A stretch of 61,290 nucleotides of DNA. Origin: Desulfobacterales bacterium (lineage in GTDB: Bacteria > Desulfobacterota > Desulfobacteria > Desulfobacterales > Desulfolunaceae). This document shows positions 41,719 to 49,300 of the stretch, piece after piece. Position numbers and translations under genes: made by a program. The notes beneath the pieces were generated by a model. That model made no database searches. It saw only the letters and a list, made by a program, of their open reading frames with translations, and was not told the DNA's origin. The stretch spans positions 1-61,290 of the forward strand of contig JAKSCC010000326.1 in the NCBI GenBank assembly GCA_022360815.1, in the 5' to 3' direction. Each line of letters starts with the position of its first letter. Position 1 is the stretch's first letter.

Positions 41719-42369
41719 TTAGTCTCGATTGCAGGATTTTATAATGCGGACAATCTCTTCTGGGTCGTCGGTCATTTTAATGATGTCCAGATCTTTTTCA
41801 CTGATGTTTTTCTCTTCCAGCATGCGTGCTTTGATCCAGTCGATGAGGCCGGCCCAGTAGTCTGTGCCAAAGAGAATCAGGGGAAGGGGCATGATGCGCT
41901 GGGTTTGAATCAGGGTGACCGCTTCAAAAAGTTCGTCTAATGTGCCGAAGCCCCCGGGCATGATGACATAGGCCGAAGCGTATTTGACGAACATCACTTT
42001 ACGGATAAAGAAGTAGTTAAAGTTGATGCTGATGTTTGAGTAGGGGTTGGGCTGCTGCTCAAAGGGCAGATTGATGTTGAGGCCTACAGATTTCCCACCG
42101 GCATCGGTGGCACCCTTATTGGCGGCTTCCATGATGCCGCCCCCTCCTCCGGTGATGATATTGTAGCCATTGTCGACCATCAAGGCCGCTATTTGGCGTG
42201 CTTTTTCATAGTATGGGCTGCCGGGCTTGGTGCGGGCTGAGCCGAAGATGCTTACCGCAGGGCCCAGGTCGTGAAGGCGGTCGACGCCTTCTACAAACTC
42301 TCCGATGATGCGAAAGATTCTCCAGGATTCCTCAAGTTTGAACTCCTCAATGACATACTGATTTCTCAT
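41719..42369 (-). CDS. LOG-family protein (nucleotide phosphoribohydrolase)
   Basis: The signature GGGGGIMEAANKGA and the paired PGGFGTLDELFE motif identify the TIGR00730/LOG family, which hydrolyses cytokinin-type nucleoside monophosphates or pyrimidine/purine nucleotides to base and ribose 5-phosphate. The length of 216 residues is slightly above the typical 190 because of an N-terminal helical extension. AAGGAGTG precedes the start. It could share a transcript with the methylase gene downstream. Confidence 0.88.
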   Translation of the reverse strand: MRNQYVIEEFKLEESWRIFRIIGEFVEGVDRLHDLGPAVSIFGSARTKPGSPYYEKARQIAALMVDNGYNIITGGGGGIMEAANKGATDAGGKSVGLNINLPFEQQPNPYSNISINFNYFFIRKVMFVKYASAYVIMPGGFGTLDELFEAVTLIQTQRIMPLPLILFGTDYWAGLIDWIKARMLEEKNISEKDLDIIKMTDDPEEIVRIIKSCNRD

Positions 42370-42472
42370 AACATCACTCCTTACAAGTTGGGATGAAACT
42401 CCACTTCAGTGCTGCTGGAGGCGTGGCTTGTGCGGGGGTGCCTGCAAACTGCAGGCATAAGGGTTATACCCT
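42370..42472. other. gap with two hairpins downstream of the UXX-star gene
   Basis: TGCCTGC/GCAGGCA (42439-42457) and AAGGGT/ACCCTT (42459-42473) form two adjacent perfect stems directly after the UXX-star stop codon on the minus strand. No T run follows, so they may mark mRNA processing or pausing. Confidence 0.4.
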
Positions 42473-42691
42473 TCAGGATCGGCCCTCCCAACCGATGGTG
42501 ACGGTGCGGCCTTTGAGGATGACGGGAACCTTTCTTTCCCCGTCGGAGAGGGCCAGCATCTTATTCATGGCGTCCTCGGAGAGAAGAACATCTTGATAGA
42601 GAACCTCATCTCCCTTTGCTTTATGGGCATCAATGGCTGCGCGGGTGTGGGGGCACTTCTCTTTTCCGAAAATGGTAACCGATTCTTTCAT
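42473..42691 (-). CDS. UXX-star-family glutaredoxin-like protein, Cys form
   Basis: The 72-residue protein has the glutaredoxin-like start VTIFGKEKCPHTRAAI and ends with VPVILKGRTVTIGWEG. This is the compact family often seen as a selenoprotein (U-x-x-T/S) in Desulfobacterota; here the active-site residue is encoded as Cys (TGC), followed by Pro-His-Thr. It is probably a small thiol or selenol redox protein. It stands alone and diverges from ptsH. GAGGAG lies upstream of the ATG, and there are no selenocysteine signals to consider because no in-frame TGA occurs. Confidence 0.75.
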   Translation of the reverse strand: MKESVTIFGKEKCPHTRAAIDAHKAKGDEVLYQDVLLSEDAMNKMLALSDGERKVPVILKGRTVTIGWEGRS

Positions 42692-42765
42692 ATTCCCTGT
42701 CTCCTCTGCAAAGGTTTTCTATGAGGTGATACCTCTGGAAAATGGAACTGCTTGTGATCGTTTTT

Positions 42766-42795
42766 AATCTGAAATGATATCAATGTTTTCAGATT
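42766..42795. promoter_or_regulatory. 9-base inverted repeat over the ptsH -35 box
   Basis: AATCTGAAA (42766-42774) and TTTCAGATT (42787-42795) form a perfect inverted repeat with a 12-base spacer containing TGATATCA. The right arm overlaps the TTGACA box at 42794-42799, so a bound protein would block transcription. Confidence 0.5.
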
Positions 42796-42823
42796 GACAC
42801 AAGAAGATGCGTTGTGCTAATAA
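42794..42823 (+). promoter_or_regulatory. sigma-70 promoter for ptsH-ptsI
   Basis: Consensus TTGACA at 42794-42799 and TAATAA at 42818-42823 are 18 bases apart. The transcript would start near 42830, about 105 bases before the ptsH start. Confidence 0.55.
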
Positions 42824-42936
42824 TGTCCGGTATTTTTGGATGGTGGCTCTTTGTCTTTTTTTGACCCAAAGTCATTGTCTGTGGAGTTGTTCCGGAAGAT
42901 CGGATTGTCAGATACCAGGTACTGAAGGTAAGTCAT

Positions 42937-43200
42937 ATTAAAGCGATTTCAAGAAAGATTGTAGTAAACAGTGCACTGGGCATTCATGCCCGCCCGGCTG
43001 CCCAGATCGCCAAAACAGCGGCTGAGGCAAAAGGCGAGGTGTGGATCATTCGTGATGGTGAGAAGGCCGATGCAACAAGCATCATCGATATACTGACCCT
43101 GGGATGTGCCAGGGGCACAGAGATTGAGATTGAGGTGGAGTCCACCGAAGATCAGACCATTCTTGACCGTATCTATGAACTCATCGAAGCCGATGAGTAA
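42937..43200 (+). CDS. ptsH: HPr phosphocarrier protein, AUU start proposed
   Basis: The frame encodes HPr: VVNSALGIHARPAAQIAK holds the EI-phosphorylated His 17, and DATSIIDILTLG holds the Ser (48) that matches the HPr-kinase site. With the first codon ATT at 42937 the protein is 87 residues, the usual size, and starts like other HPr proteins (x-K-A-I-S-R-K). No ATG, GTG or TTG exists in frame upstream before stop-free sequence ends its use, and none lies between here and the His. AAGGT sits about eight bases upstream. CTG at 42922 or ATT at 42946 are alternatives. It takes phosphate from enzyme I, encoded 340 bases downstream. Confidence 0.85.
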   Translation: MKAISRKIVVNSALGIHARPAAQIAKTAAEAKGEVWIIRDGEKADATSIIDILTLGCARGTEIEIEVESTEDQTILDRIYELIEADE

Positions 43201-43541
43201 CCCTTTGGACCCCGACAGGGACTCCTTACTTTGTGCCGGACGCCCTGTCTGGGAGCTTTTTCTTCTTTTCCAAATCATGACAACCCCGTAAGTCGTTTGC
43301 GCCCTTTGAAAAGCCGGAGTTCGGCGATGTATGGCGCGATCCCTGCCACAAGAGGCGGGGTATGGATGCTTGAGGTACGTTTGCGGGCGAGTCACAATGC
43401 GCTTTCCAGGCAGTATGGCATGGCATGCGCACCACATTGAGGATGTAAGCCGGATGGCTTGGAGAGAGATCGGGCAGTGACGCCACGACCCTCCACTTTC
43501 CAAAGATGACATATAGACGACAAAGAGCAGATCTTAAATTC
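43201..43541 (+). other. spacer between ptsH and ptsI
   Basis: This 341-base gap has no recognisable gene. A weak sigma-54-like match (43416-43431) and a purine-rich run before ptsI are seen, but none is convincing. Confidence 0.35.
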
Positions 43542-45311
43542 ATGGTTGAAAAAGGTTCAGACACAATACTTAAAGGCATCAGCGGCTCCCCGGGCATTTG
43601 CATCGGACAGGCGTATCTGGTGGACCGGGAAGGGGTGAACGTTGTGGAGAAGTACAACGTTCTTCCCGAAGGCATCCGTGAGGAGGTTAACCGGTTCAAG
43701 TCCGCTGTGAAAAAAGCCGAGGATGAGCTGACAGAGGTGATTGAAGAGTTGCCCGAAGAGCTTCATCACCATCTGGCAATTCTGGAGTCGCACCTGGCTC
43801 TCTTTAAAGACAAAATGCTCTATGGCCGCACCCTTGAAGCCATTGAAAATGAGCGCATCAACGCAGAGTGGGCCCTGAAAAAAACCACCTCTCGGGCACG
43901 TGAGATGTTTCGAAACATCGCAGATCCCTATCTTCAGGGGCGGGCCGATGATATCACACAGGTTTCAGATCGCCTGATGGTGAACCTGGTGGGGGTCCAA
44001 GAGGTGAACATCGCCAATATCGACAAGCGGGTGATCCTTGTGGCCAAGGACCTGACCCCTGCCGATACCAGTCGCATTCAGCTGGAGCGCATCAAGGGAT
44101 TTGTGACCGATCGCGGAGGCAAAACCAGCCACACCAGCATCATTGCCCGCACCCTTGAGCTGCCGTCGGTTTTGGGGCTGGGCAACGTGTCGGCGCTGAT
44201 CAACAATGAGGATATCATCATCGTGGATGGCAACGAAGGCATCGTGATCATCGATCCTTCGGATGAGACCCTCATGGAGTATGAGGAACGGCAGATCAGG
44301 GACGAGACCCGTCGGGCCAACATCAAGCGCCGCAGTAAAATTCCCGCCACCACCCTGGACGGGGTCACCATGAAGCTCATGGGCAATATTGAGCTGGCCG
44401 AAGAGGTGGTTTCGGTGATGGACAATGGGGGTGAGGGCATCGGTCTTTTTCGTACCGAGTTCCAGTATCTCTCCCGTTCCCACTTTCCCACCGAAGAGGA
44501 GCTCTACGAGCAGTACCGTGAGGTGGCCGAGCTGATTTTTCCTGAGCCCATTGTGATCCGGACTCTGGATATCAATGGGGACAAGGCTCTGGCCTATGCT
44601 CGAGAAAATGACGAGGAAAATCCAGCTCTTGGGCTTCGTGCCATTCGTTTTTGTTTGCAGCGTCCCGATGTGTTCATGACCCAGCTTCGCGCCATTTTGC
44701 GTGCGGCAGCCTTTGGCAATGTGCGGGTGATGTTTCCCATGATCTCGGGGGTTGAAGAGGTTCTGGAAGCCAAAAAACTGCTTAAAGAGGCTGCAGCCCA
44801 GCTGGAAGCTGAAGGGCTGACCTTTAGTGAAAATTTTGAAGTGGGCATCATGATTGAGGTGCCGTCGGCTGTTGTGATGGCCGACCGCCTGGCCAAAGAG
44901 GTCGATTTTTTCAGTATCGGCACCAACGATTTGACCCAGTACACCTTGGCCATTGATCGAGGCAACCGAAAGGTGGCGCACCTCTACAACTCCCTCCATC
45001 CGGCGGTGCTTCGCATGATTCGCCGAGTGGTGGATGTGGGCAAAAAATACGATGTGAAGGTGTGTATCTGTGGGGAGATGGCTTCCGAGCCAGCCAACAT
45101 GCCGATTCTTTTGGGGCTTGAGTTGGATGAACTCTCCATGACGCCCCAATCCCTTCCTGGGGTGAAAGAGATGGTTCGAGGCTTGAGCTTTTCCGAGAGC
45201 CGAAAATTTGCCGATAAGGTGCTTATGGAGACCTCCCAAAGCGGTGTCAATGCCTTGATGGAGGCGTTTGTTTACCCGGAAGAATCTGAAAACGGGAAGC
45301 GTAGCCGCTAG
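43542..45311 (+). CDS. ptsI: PTS enzyme I (phosphoenolpyruvate-protein phosphotransferase)
   Basis: Enzyme I transfers phosphate from phosphoenolpyruvate to HPr. The start matches family members (LKGISGSPGICIGQAY). The active His is H197 in GGKTSHTSIIART, and the PEP-binding C-terminal barrel has GIGLFRTEFQYLSR, VRVMFPMISGVEE, DFFSIGTNDLTQY and the Cys-containing motif CICGEMASEP (Cys 510). Length (589) is normal. The ATG at 43542 was chosen over 43506 because the shorter form begins like homologues; neither has a strong ribosome site. No sugar-specific EII is in the window, so it may serve regulatory PTS functions. Confidence 0.93.
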   Translation: MVEKGSDTILKGISGSPGICIGQAYLVDREGVNVVEKYNVLPEGIREEVNRFKSAVKKAEDELTEVIEELPEELHHHLAILESHLALFKDKMLYGRTLEAIENERINAEWALKKTTSRAREMFRNIADPYLQGRADDITQVSDRLMVNLVGVQEVNIANIDKRVILVAKDLTPADTSRIQLERIKGFVTDRGGKTSHTSIIARTLELPSVLGLGNVSALINNEDIIIVDGNEGIVIIDPSDETLMEYEERQIRDETRRANIKRRSKIPATTLDGVTMKLMGNIELAEEVVSVMDNGGEGIGLFRTEFQYLSRSHFPTEEELYEQYREVAELIFPEPIVIRTLDINGDKALAYARENDEENPALGLRAIRFCLQRPDVFMTQLRAILRAAAFGNVRVMFPMISGVEEVLEAKKLLKEAAAQLEAEGLTFSENFEVGIMIEVPSAVVMADRLAKEVDFFSIGTNDLTQYTLAIDRGNRKVAHLYNSLHPAVLRMIRRVVDVGKKYDVKVCICGEMASEPANMPILLGLELDELSMTPQSLPGVKEMVRGLSFSESRKFADKVLMETSQSGVNALMEAFVYPEESENGKRSR

Positions 45312-45338
45312 GTCATAAGCCAAAACAGAGTATGTCAG

Positions 45339-45360
45339 GGCCGGTGACTCACCGGCCTTG
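45339..45360 (+). terminator. possible terminator after ptsI
   Basis: GGCCGGT (45339-45345) pairs with ACCGGCC (45351-45357) over a 5-base loop, followed by only a weakly T-rich stretch. Termination may be partial. Confidence 0.4.
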
Positions 45361-45486
45361 GGCCTTTAAGCTTAGAAAGGTCTCTCCTGATGGGCTGCGT
45401 GTCATGGGGACCTTTTTTTGCCTTTTTATATGTATCAAACTCAAGGATAAAGTGATTCAACGGCCCGCGTGGCTGGGGAAGGAGAT

Positions 45487-45957
45487 ATGGGAGAAAAGAG
45501 CATCCGGTCCATCGCCAATAACAAGAAGGCGAGGTTCAACTATGAGATCACAGACCAGTATGAGGCCGGCCTTGTGCTGGTGGGCTCTGAAGTGAAGTCG
45601 CTTCGGGATGGCGCCGTGAATTTGAAGGAGTCTTACTGCAAAGTCTCTGAAAAAGGTGAGATTTTTGTGCATCAGATGCACATCTCCCAGTACCCCTTTT
45701 CGTTTCACTCCAATCATGATCCGTCGCGACCACGAAAGCTACTATTGAACAGGCGGGAGATCAAAAAGATCACCGACATGCTTACCCTCAAAGGCTGTTC
45801 TTTGATTCCACTGAGTATTTATATCAAGGGAAGCCGTATCAAGATGAAGGTGGGCATCGGGCGCGGTAAAAAGCTTCACGACAAGCGTCAGACCCTGAAA
45901 GAGCGGGATGCCAAGCTTGAGGTAAGCCGTATGAACAAGCAGAAGGACTACTCGTAG
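45487..45957 (+). CDS. smpB: SmpB, tmRNA-binding protein
   Basis: SmpB binds tmRNA and rescues stalled ribosomes. Motifs are NKKARFNYEI, GLVLVGSEVKSLRDG, NLKESYC and the C-terminal KGSRIKMKVGIGRGKKLHDKR. I used the ATG at 45487 after GGAAGGAGA; the earlier in-frame start lies before that site. At 156 residues it is of normal length. The ssrA gene often lies just downstream, but I find no tmRNA-like sequence in the following 800 bases. Confidence 0.95.
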   Translation: MGEKSIRSIANNKKARFNYEITDQYEAGLVLVGSEVKSLRDGAVNLKESYCKVSEKGEIFVHQMHISQYPFSFHSNHDPSRPRKLLLNRREIKKITDMLTLKGCSLIPLSIYIKGSRIKMKVGIGRGKKLHDKRQTLKERDAKLEVSRMNKQKDYS

Positions 45958-46832
45958 GTGACGATATTTAGGCGTCAGGCTTAGGGTTTTTACCGTTTTT
46001 TCTGTTGTTATGACCCTCTTGAGGCACCTGCCATACGAATTTTATCAACCCCAGCTGAAGGCCGTTTCCTTGGGGGGAAGATCTCCTCTGCTGTTCACGC
46101 CAAAAGTTTTTCCGCGGGGACCTGCGAAGGCGATGGCTGAAAAAGAGTCTCAGGGAAAAAAGGCGTGATTCATTTTTATAGGATATCTTTTTGTTGCTTA
46201 CGGTTGGGGGGGTAAATGGTTGTTGTGGTTGGTGACTGTTTTGTGTTGCCTATATTTTGGTAAATTTTAGATTATTATACTGTGTTTTCTTATTTTGGCC
46301 ATTTTCAATGGGTTAAAATTGTGGTACGCTCCCCGAGTCTGTTTGGATCTCCTTGATAATTCCTTAGCTGGGTAAGTTGGTCGTTGGACTTAAAAACGTC
46401 TTTTTTCAAGATGTTTTTGTTTTCTTGTATTGGCTTCTATGTCTGGCTTGTCTTTTTCTTGTTTTTATGGGGCATGGAAGTAAAGGTATGCGGGCAGGCT
46501 TGCCGTGGTTTCTCTATGGGACCCCGTGCCAATCCGGTCGATCCGGAGATACCCGGAGCTTTTGGCTTCGGATGGATGCAAGACTTCCGTTGGTGATAAG
46601 CGTTGCCAGTGAAAAGACCATAGCCTTATTTTAAATAGTCAAACGTTGTGGCTTGTTTTTTTCCAATCGTTTGGAACACCCGAATTCACCGGCCCCTTTG
46701 TGGTGGATGGTTTCCGGTGTACTGTCGGTGGTTTTGTCTTCTGTAAAGTGAATTTGTGTGCGTATGCACCGGACCTCACTTTCTCTATCTCCGGGTTTGG
46801 TATTCACACAAACACAGGAGGCAGAGTTTCGT
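45958..46832. other. long gap after smpB
   Basis: This 875-base gap is AT-rich in its centre (46180-46330). I see one doubtful small membrane frame (46411-46596) and no tmRNA, IS element or strong terminator. The promoter of the BCCT gene should lie in its right part. Confidence 0.35.
46411..46596 (+). CDS. doubtful small membrane protein
   Basis: A 61-residue frame from the ATG at 46411 has one hydrophobic helix (LFSCIGFYVWLVFFLFLWG) followed by a Cys pair and a Pro/Gly-rich tail ending in Trp. No ribosome site is visible, and another frame is open over the same bases. It may be noise; it is listed because the gap is long and otherwise empty. Confidence 0.2.
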   Translation: MFLFSCIGFYVWLVFFLFLWGMEVKVCGQACRGFSMGPRANPVDPEIPGAFGFGWMQDFRW

Positions 46833-48470
46833 ATGCCAGAAGGCGATATAAAATACCCCCACCCAGAATCATCCTCTGATTCATCCCCCCTTTTTGATGT
46901 TCACCCCCAGGTTTTTTTCATTTCAGCCGCTTTTATCGTAGGGTTTGTGGCCTTTACCTTTTTTTATCAAAAGGTTGTGGGTGATTTTTTTGGCCCTCTT
47001 TTGGGTGCCATCTCCACCAATGTGGGATGGTTTTTTATCTGGACCATGAACATCATTCTCTTTTTTGCTCTCTATCTGATGTTCAGCCGATACGGCGATA
47101 TTCGTCTGGGAGGCGATGACGCCGAACCCGAGTTCAGTACCATGAGTTGGTTTGCCATGCTTTTCTCTGCAGGTATGGGCATTGGTCTGCTTTTTTACGG
47201 GGTTGCAGAGCCCATGTATCACTTTGCCTCAAGTCCCTTTCCATCTGCAAACAGCACCGAAGCGGCTCGAGTAGCTATGGCAATCACCTTTCTCCATTGG
47301 GGCGTTCACCCTTGGGCGGTTTATGCCATCGTAGGGCTTTCTTTGGCGTTTTTCAGTTTCAATAAGGGGATGCCGCTCTCCATTCGAACCGTGTTTTACC
47401 CTCTGCTTGGTGAAAAAATTCATGGGTTTTGGGGCAATCTGGTGGATATTCTTGCCACGGTTGCGACTCTGTTTGGTGTGGCAACATCTCTGGGGCTCGG
47501 GGTTCAGCAAATCAACGCCGGCCTTTCCCATCTTTTTGGGTGGCAGCAGAGTCCCACGGTTCAGCTGCTTTTGATCGCCGGTATTACGGCCATTGCCACC
47601 ATGTCGGTGGTTCGAGGGCTGGATGCGGGGATTCGTCGCCTCTCGGAGGTGAACGTTTGGCTCGCTACAGGTCTTCTTCTTTTTGTGCTGATGTGTGGCC
47701 CCACCCTTTTTATTATCAATGGCTTTTTGGAGAACATTGGTTCTTACGTGCAGCATTTTCCCATGCTGGCCACCTGGGGTGAGACCTTTGAAAATACCAA
47801 CTGGCAAAACAGTTGGACCCTCTTTTACTGGGCCTGGTGGGTTGCGTGGTCTCCTTTTGTGGGGATGTTTATTGCGCGAGTCTCAAAAGGGCGAACCATT
47901 CGAGAGTTTATCATGGGCGTTCTCTGTGTCCCCGCTTTTGTGACCTTTCTCTGGATGACGGTCTTTGGGAATACTGCTCTGTGGATTGAGATGTTTGGAG
48001 GCGGAGGTATTGCCAAGGCGGTTTCAGAGGATGTTGCGGTCTCCCTTTTTGTGCTTTTGGAAAATTTTCCTCTGGCCAGCTTTTCAAGCATGCTGGGAAT
48101 CCTTGTGGTGGTGAGTTTTTTTGTCACCTCGTCTGACTCCGGTTCCATGGTAATTGATATCATCACGGCCGGTGGCAACCCCGATCCACCTGTTCCTCAG
48201 AGGCTTTTCTGGGCCATTCTTCAGGGCGTTGTGGCGGCCGTGCTTCTTCTTTGTGGTGGGCTGGGTGGACTTCAATCGGCGGTGGTCACCACCGGTCTTC
48301 CTTTTGGTATTGTGCTCATTGTGATGTGTGTGAGCCTCAAGAAAGGACTTAATGAGTACATTGGTATTCAAACGTTTAGCGTGAAGCCTGGTCAGAAAAA
48401 GGTTCAAGAGTATGAGATTGAGGGAGCCGAGGCACCTCAGGTGATTTTTGGCCGAAAAAAGAGTGCTTGA
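46833..48470 (+). CDS. BCCT-family transporter
   Basis: The 545-residue protein has about 12 membrane helices and the BCCT signatures FSAGMGIGLLFYGVAEP, HWGVHPWAVYAIVGLSLA and the Trp-rich helix FYWAWWVAWSPFVGMFIARVSKG. BCCT members move betaine, choline or carnitine, driven by Na+ or H+, either for osmoprotection or as catabolic substrates. The MGIGLLFYG form with G-x-G-I-G-x-L-F is common in betaine/choline carriers. The start at 46833 follows GGAGG. It is followed 20 bases later by a trypsin-fold gene. The redox operon at 23.6 kb is too far for a functional link to be claimed. Confidence 0.9.
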   Translation: MPEGDIKYPHPESSSDSSPLFDVHPQVFFISAAFIVGFVAFTFFYQKVVGDFFGPLLGAISTNVGWFFIWTMNIILFFALYLMFSRYGDIRLGGDDAEPEFSTMSWFAMLFSAGMGIGLLFYGVAEPMYHFASSPFPSANSTEAARVAMAITFLHWGVHPWAVYAIVGLSLAFFSFNKGMPLSIRTVFYPLLGEKIHGFWGNLVDILATVATLFGVATSLGLGVQQINAGLSHLFGWQQSPTVQLLLIAGITAIATMSVVRGLDAGIRRLSEVNVWLATGLLLFVLMCGPTLFIINGFLENIGSYVQHFPMLATWGETFENTNWQNSWTLFYWAWWVAWSPFVGMFIARVSKGRTIREFIMGVLCVPAFVTFLWMTVFGNTALWIEMFGGGGIAKAVSEDVAVSLFVLLENFPLASFSSMLGILVVVSFFVTSSDSGSMVIDIITAGGNPDPPVPQRLFWAILQGVVAAVLLLCGGLGGLQSAVVTTGLPFGIVLIVMCVSLKKGLNEYIGIQTFSVKPGQKKVQEYEIEGAEAPQVIFGRKKSA

Positions 48471-48490
48471 TCTGCAAAAGGAGGAGGACC

Positions 48491-49171
48491 ATGTTACAAG
48501 ATGTCAGTTTGAAATTTGCAGGTGGGTGCATGATGCTTGTGAGAAAAAAGGAGAGTGCCGTGGTTTTTCTCGGTACCGCTTTTCTCATGCATGATGACGG
48601 CTACCTTTTAACGGCAGCACATCTTCTTGAAGAGGATTTCGAAGGTTTGATGGTGGTTCCCACCAACAGCCCGGATGGGTTTTTTCCCATTAGCTTAGAG
48701 CGTGTCTCGGCCATGAGTGTTTCGGTGGCAGCTGTGGACAAGGTACACAACACGGCACTCTTGGAGATTGACCGGAATCTGCGCATCAAAACACCAGACC
48801 ACCTTGGAGGAACCACAGAGAACCTGGGGCTGGGAACCAGCCTTCTCTGTCTTGGATTTCCCTTTGGCCACGATGAGATGCACAATTTGGTGGCCCAGAG
48901 TGCCATTTTAAGCTCCAAAATCCGATCCAAAAATGGGACTCATTTGCTTCTCTTTGATACCATGGTGCACGACGGCATGGCGGGCGCTCCTCTGGTGAGT
49001 GCCGATGACGGCCGAGTGATTGGTGTGGTGGTAGGTCGGTTTTCTCCGGTGGAAGACGGCGGCGATTTTGTGCGTGGAAGTGATCCTGGCTACCATACCC
49101 AGATCAGCTATGCTGTCTCCATTGAGTATGGCCTTGCCATGATGGAAGGGACGGGGCTCGAGGTGATTTAA
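48491..49171 (+). CDS. trypsin-fold (DegP-like) protein without catalytic serine
   Basis: The fold is recognised from GTAFLMHDDGYLLTAAHLL (catalytic His kept), HNTALLEID where the catalytic Asp (HDxALL) is replaced by Asn, and HDGMAGAPLVSADD where GNSGGP-like Ser is replaced by Ala. So two of three catalytic residues are lost, and it should bind rather than cut. There is no signal peptide and no PDZ domain; length is 226. It probably acts in the cytoplasm. AGGAGG precedes the ATG at 48491. It shares an operon with the BCCT transporter gene and ends before a 16-base bidirectional terminator. Confidence 0.75.
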   Translation: MLQDVSLKFAGGCMMLVRKKESAVVFLGTAFLMHDDGYLLTAAHLLEEDFEGLMVVPTNSPDGFFPISLERVSAMSVSVAAVDKVHNTALLEIDRNLRIKTPDHLGGTTENLGLGTSLLCLGFPFGHDEMHNLVAQSAILSSKIRSKNGTHLLLFDTMVHDGMAGAPLVSADDGRVIGVVVGRFSPVEDGGDFVRGSDPGYHTQISYAVSIEYGLAMMEGTGLEVI

Positions 49172-49213
49172 ATCGACCCACGCAAAGTGAGTCTGTTGTA
49201 AACGTGTTGTCAT

Positions 49214-49255
49214 AAAAAGCCCCCATCCAGTCGTCAGAGTGGATGGGGGCTTTTT
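49214..49255. terminator. bidirectional terminator
   Basis: AAAAAGCCCCCATCCA (49214-49229) and TGGATGGGGGCTTTTT (49240-49255) form a perfect 16-base stem. It serves the trypsin-fold gene and the convergent helicase gene. Confidence 0.9.
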
Positions 49256-49300
49256 GTGACAAGTGGTTAGCTTGCGAGGGCAAAAGGCTTGGTGATCTGC

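Noticed and set aside
43416..43431. Sigma-54-like TGGCATG-N4-GCGCA before ptsI
   Set aside because: The -12 element matches poorly (GCGC instead of TTGC) and there is no upstream repeat; a good sigma-70 promoter lies before ptsH.
45958..46757. Possible tmRNA (ssrA) after smpB
   Set aside because: No GGGG-start acceptor, tag-peptide frame or GGTTCGA-type 3' end was found in the gap.
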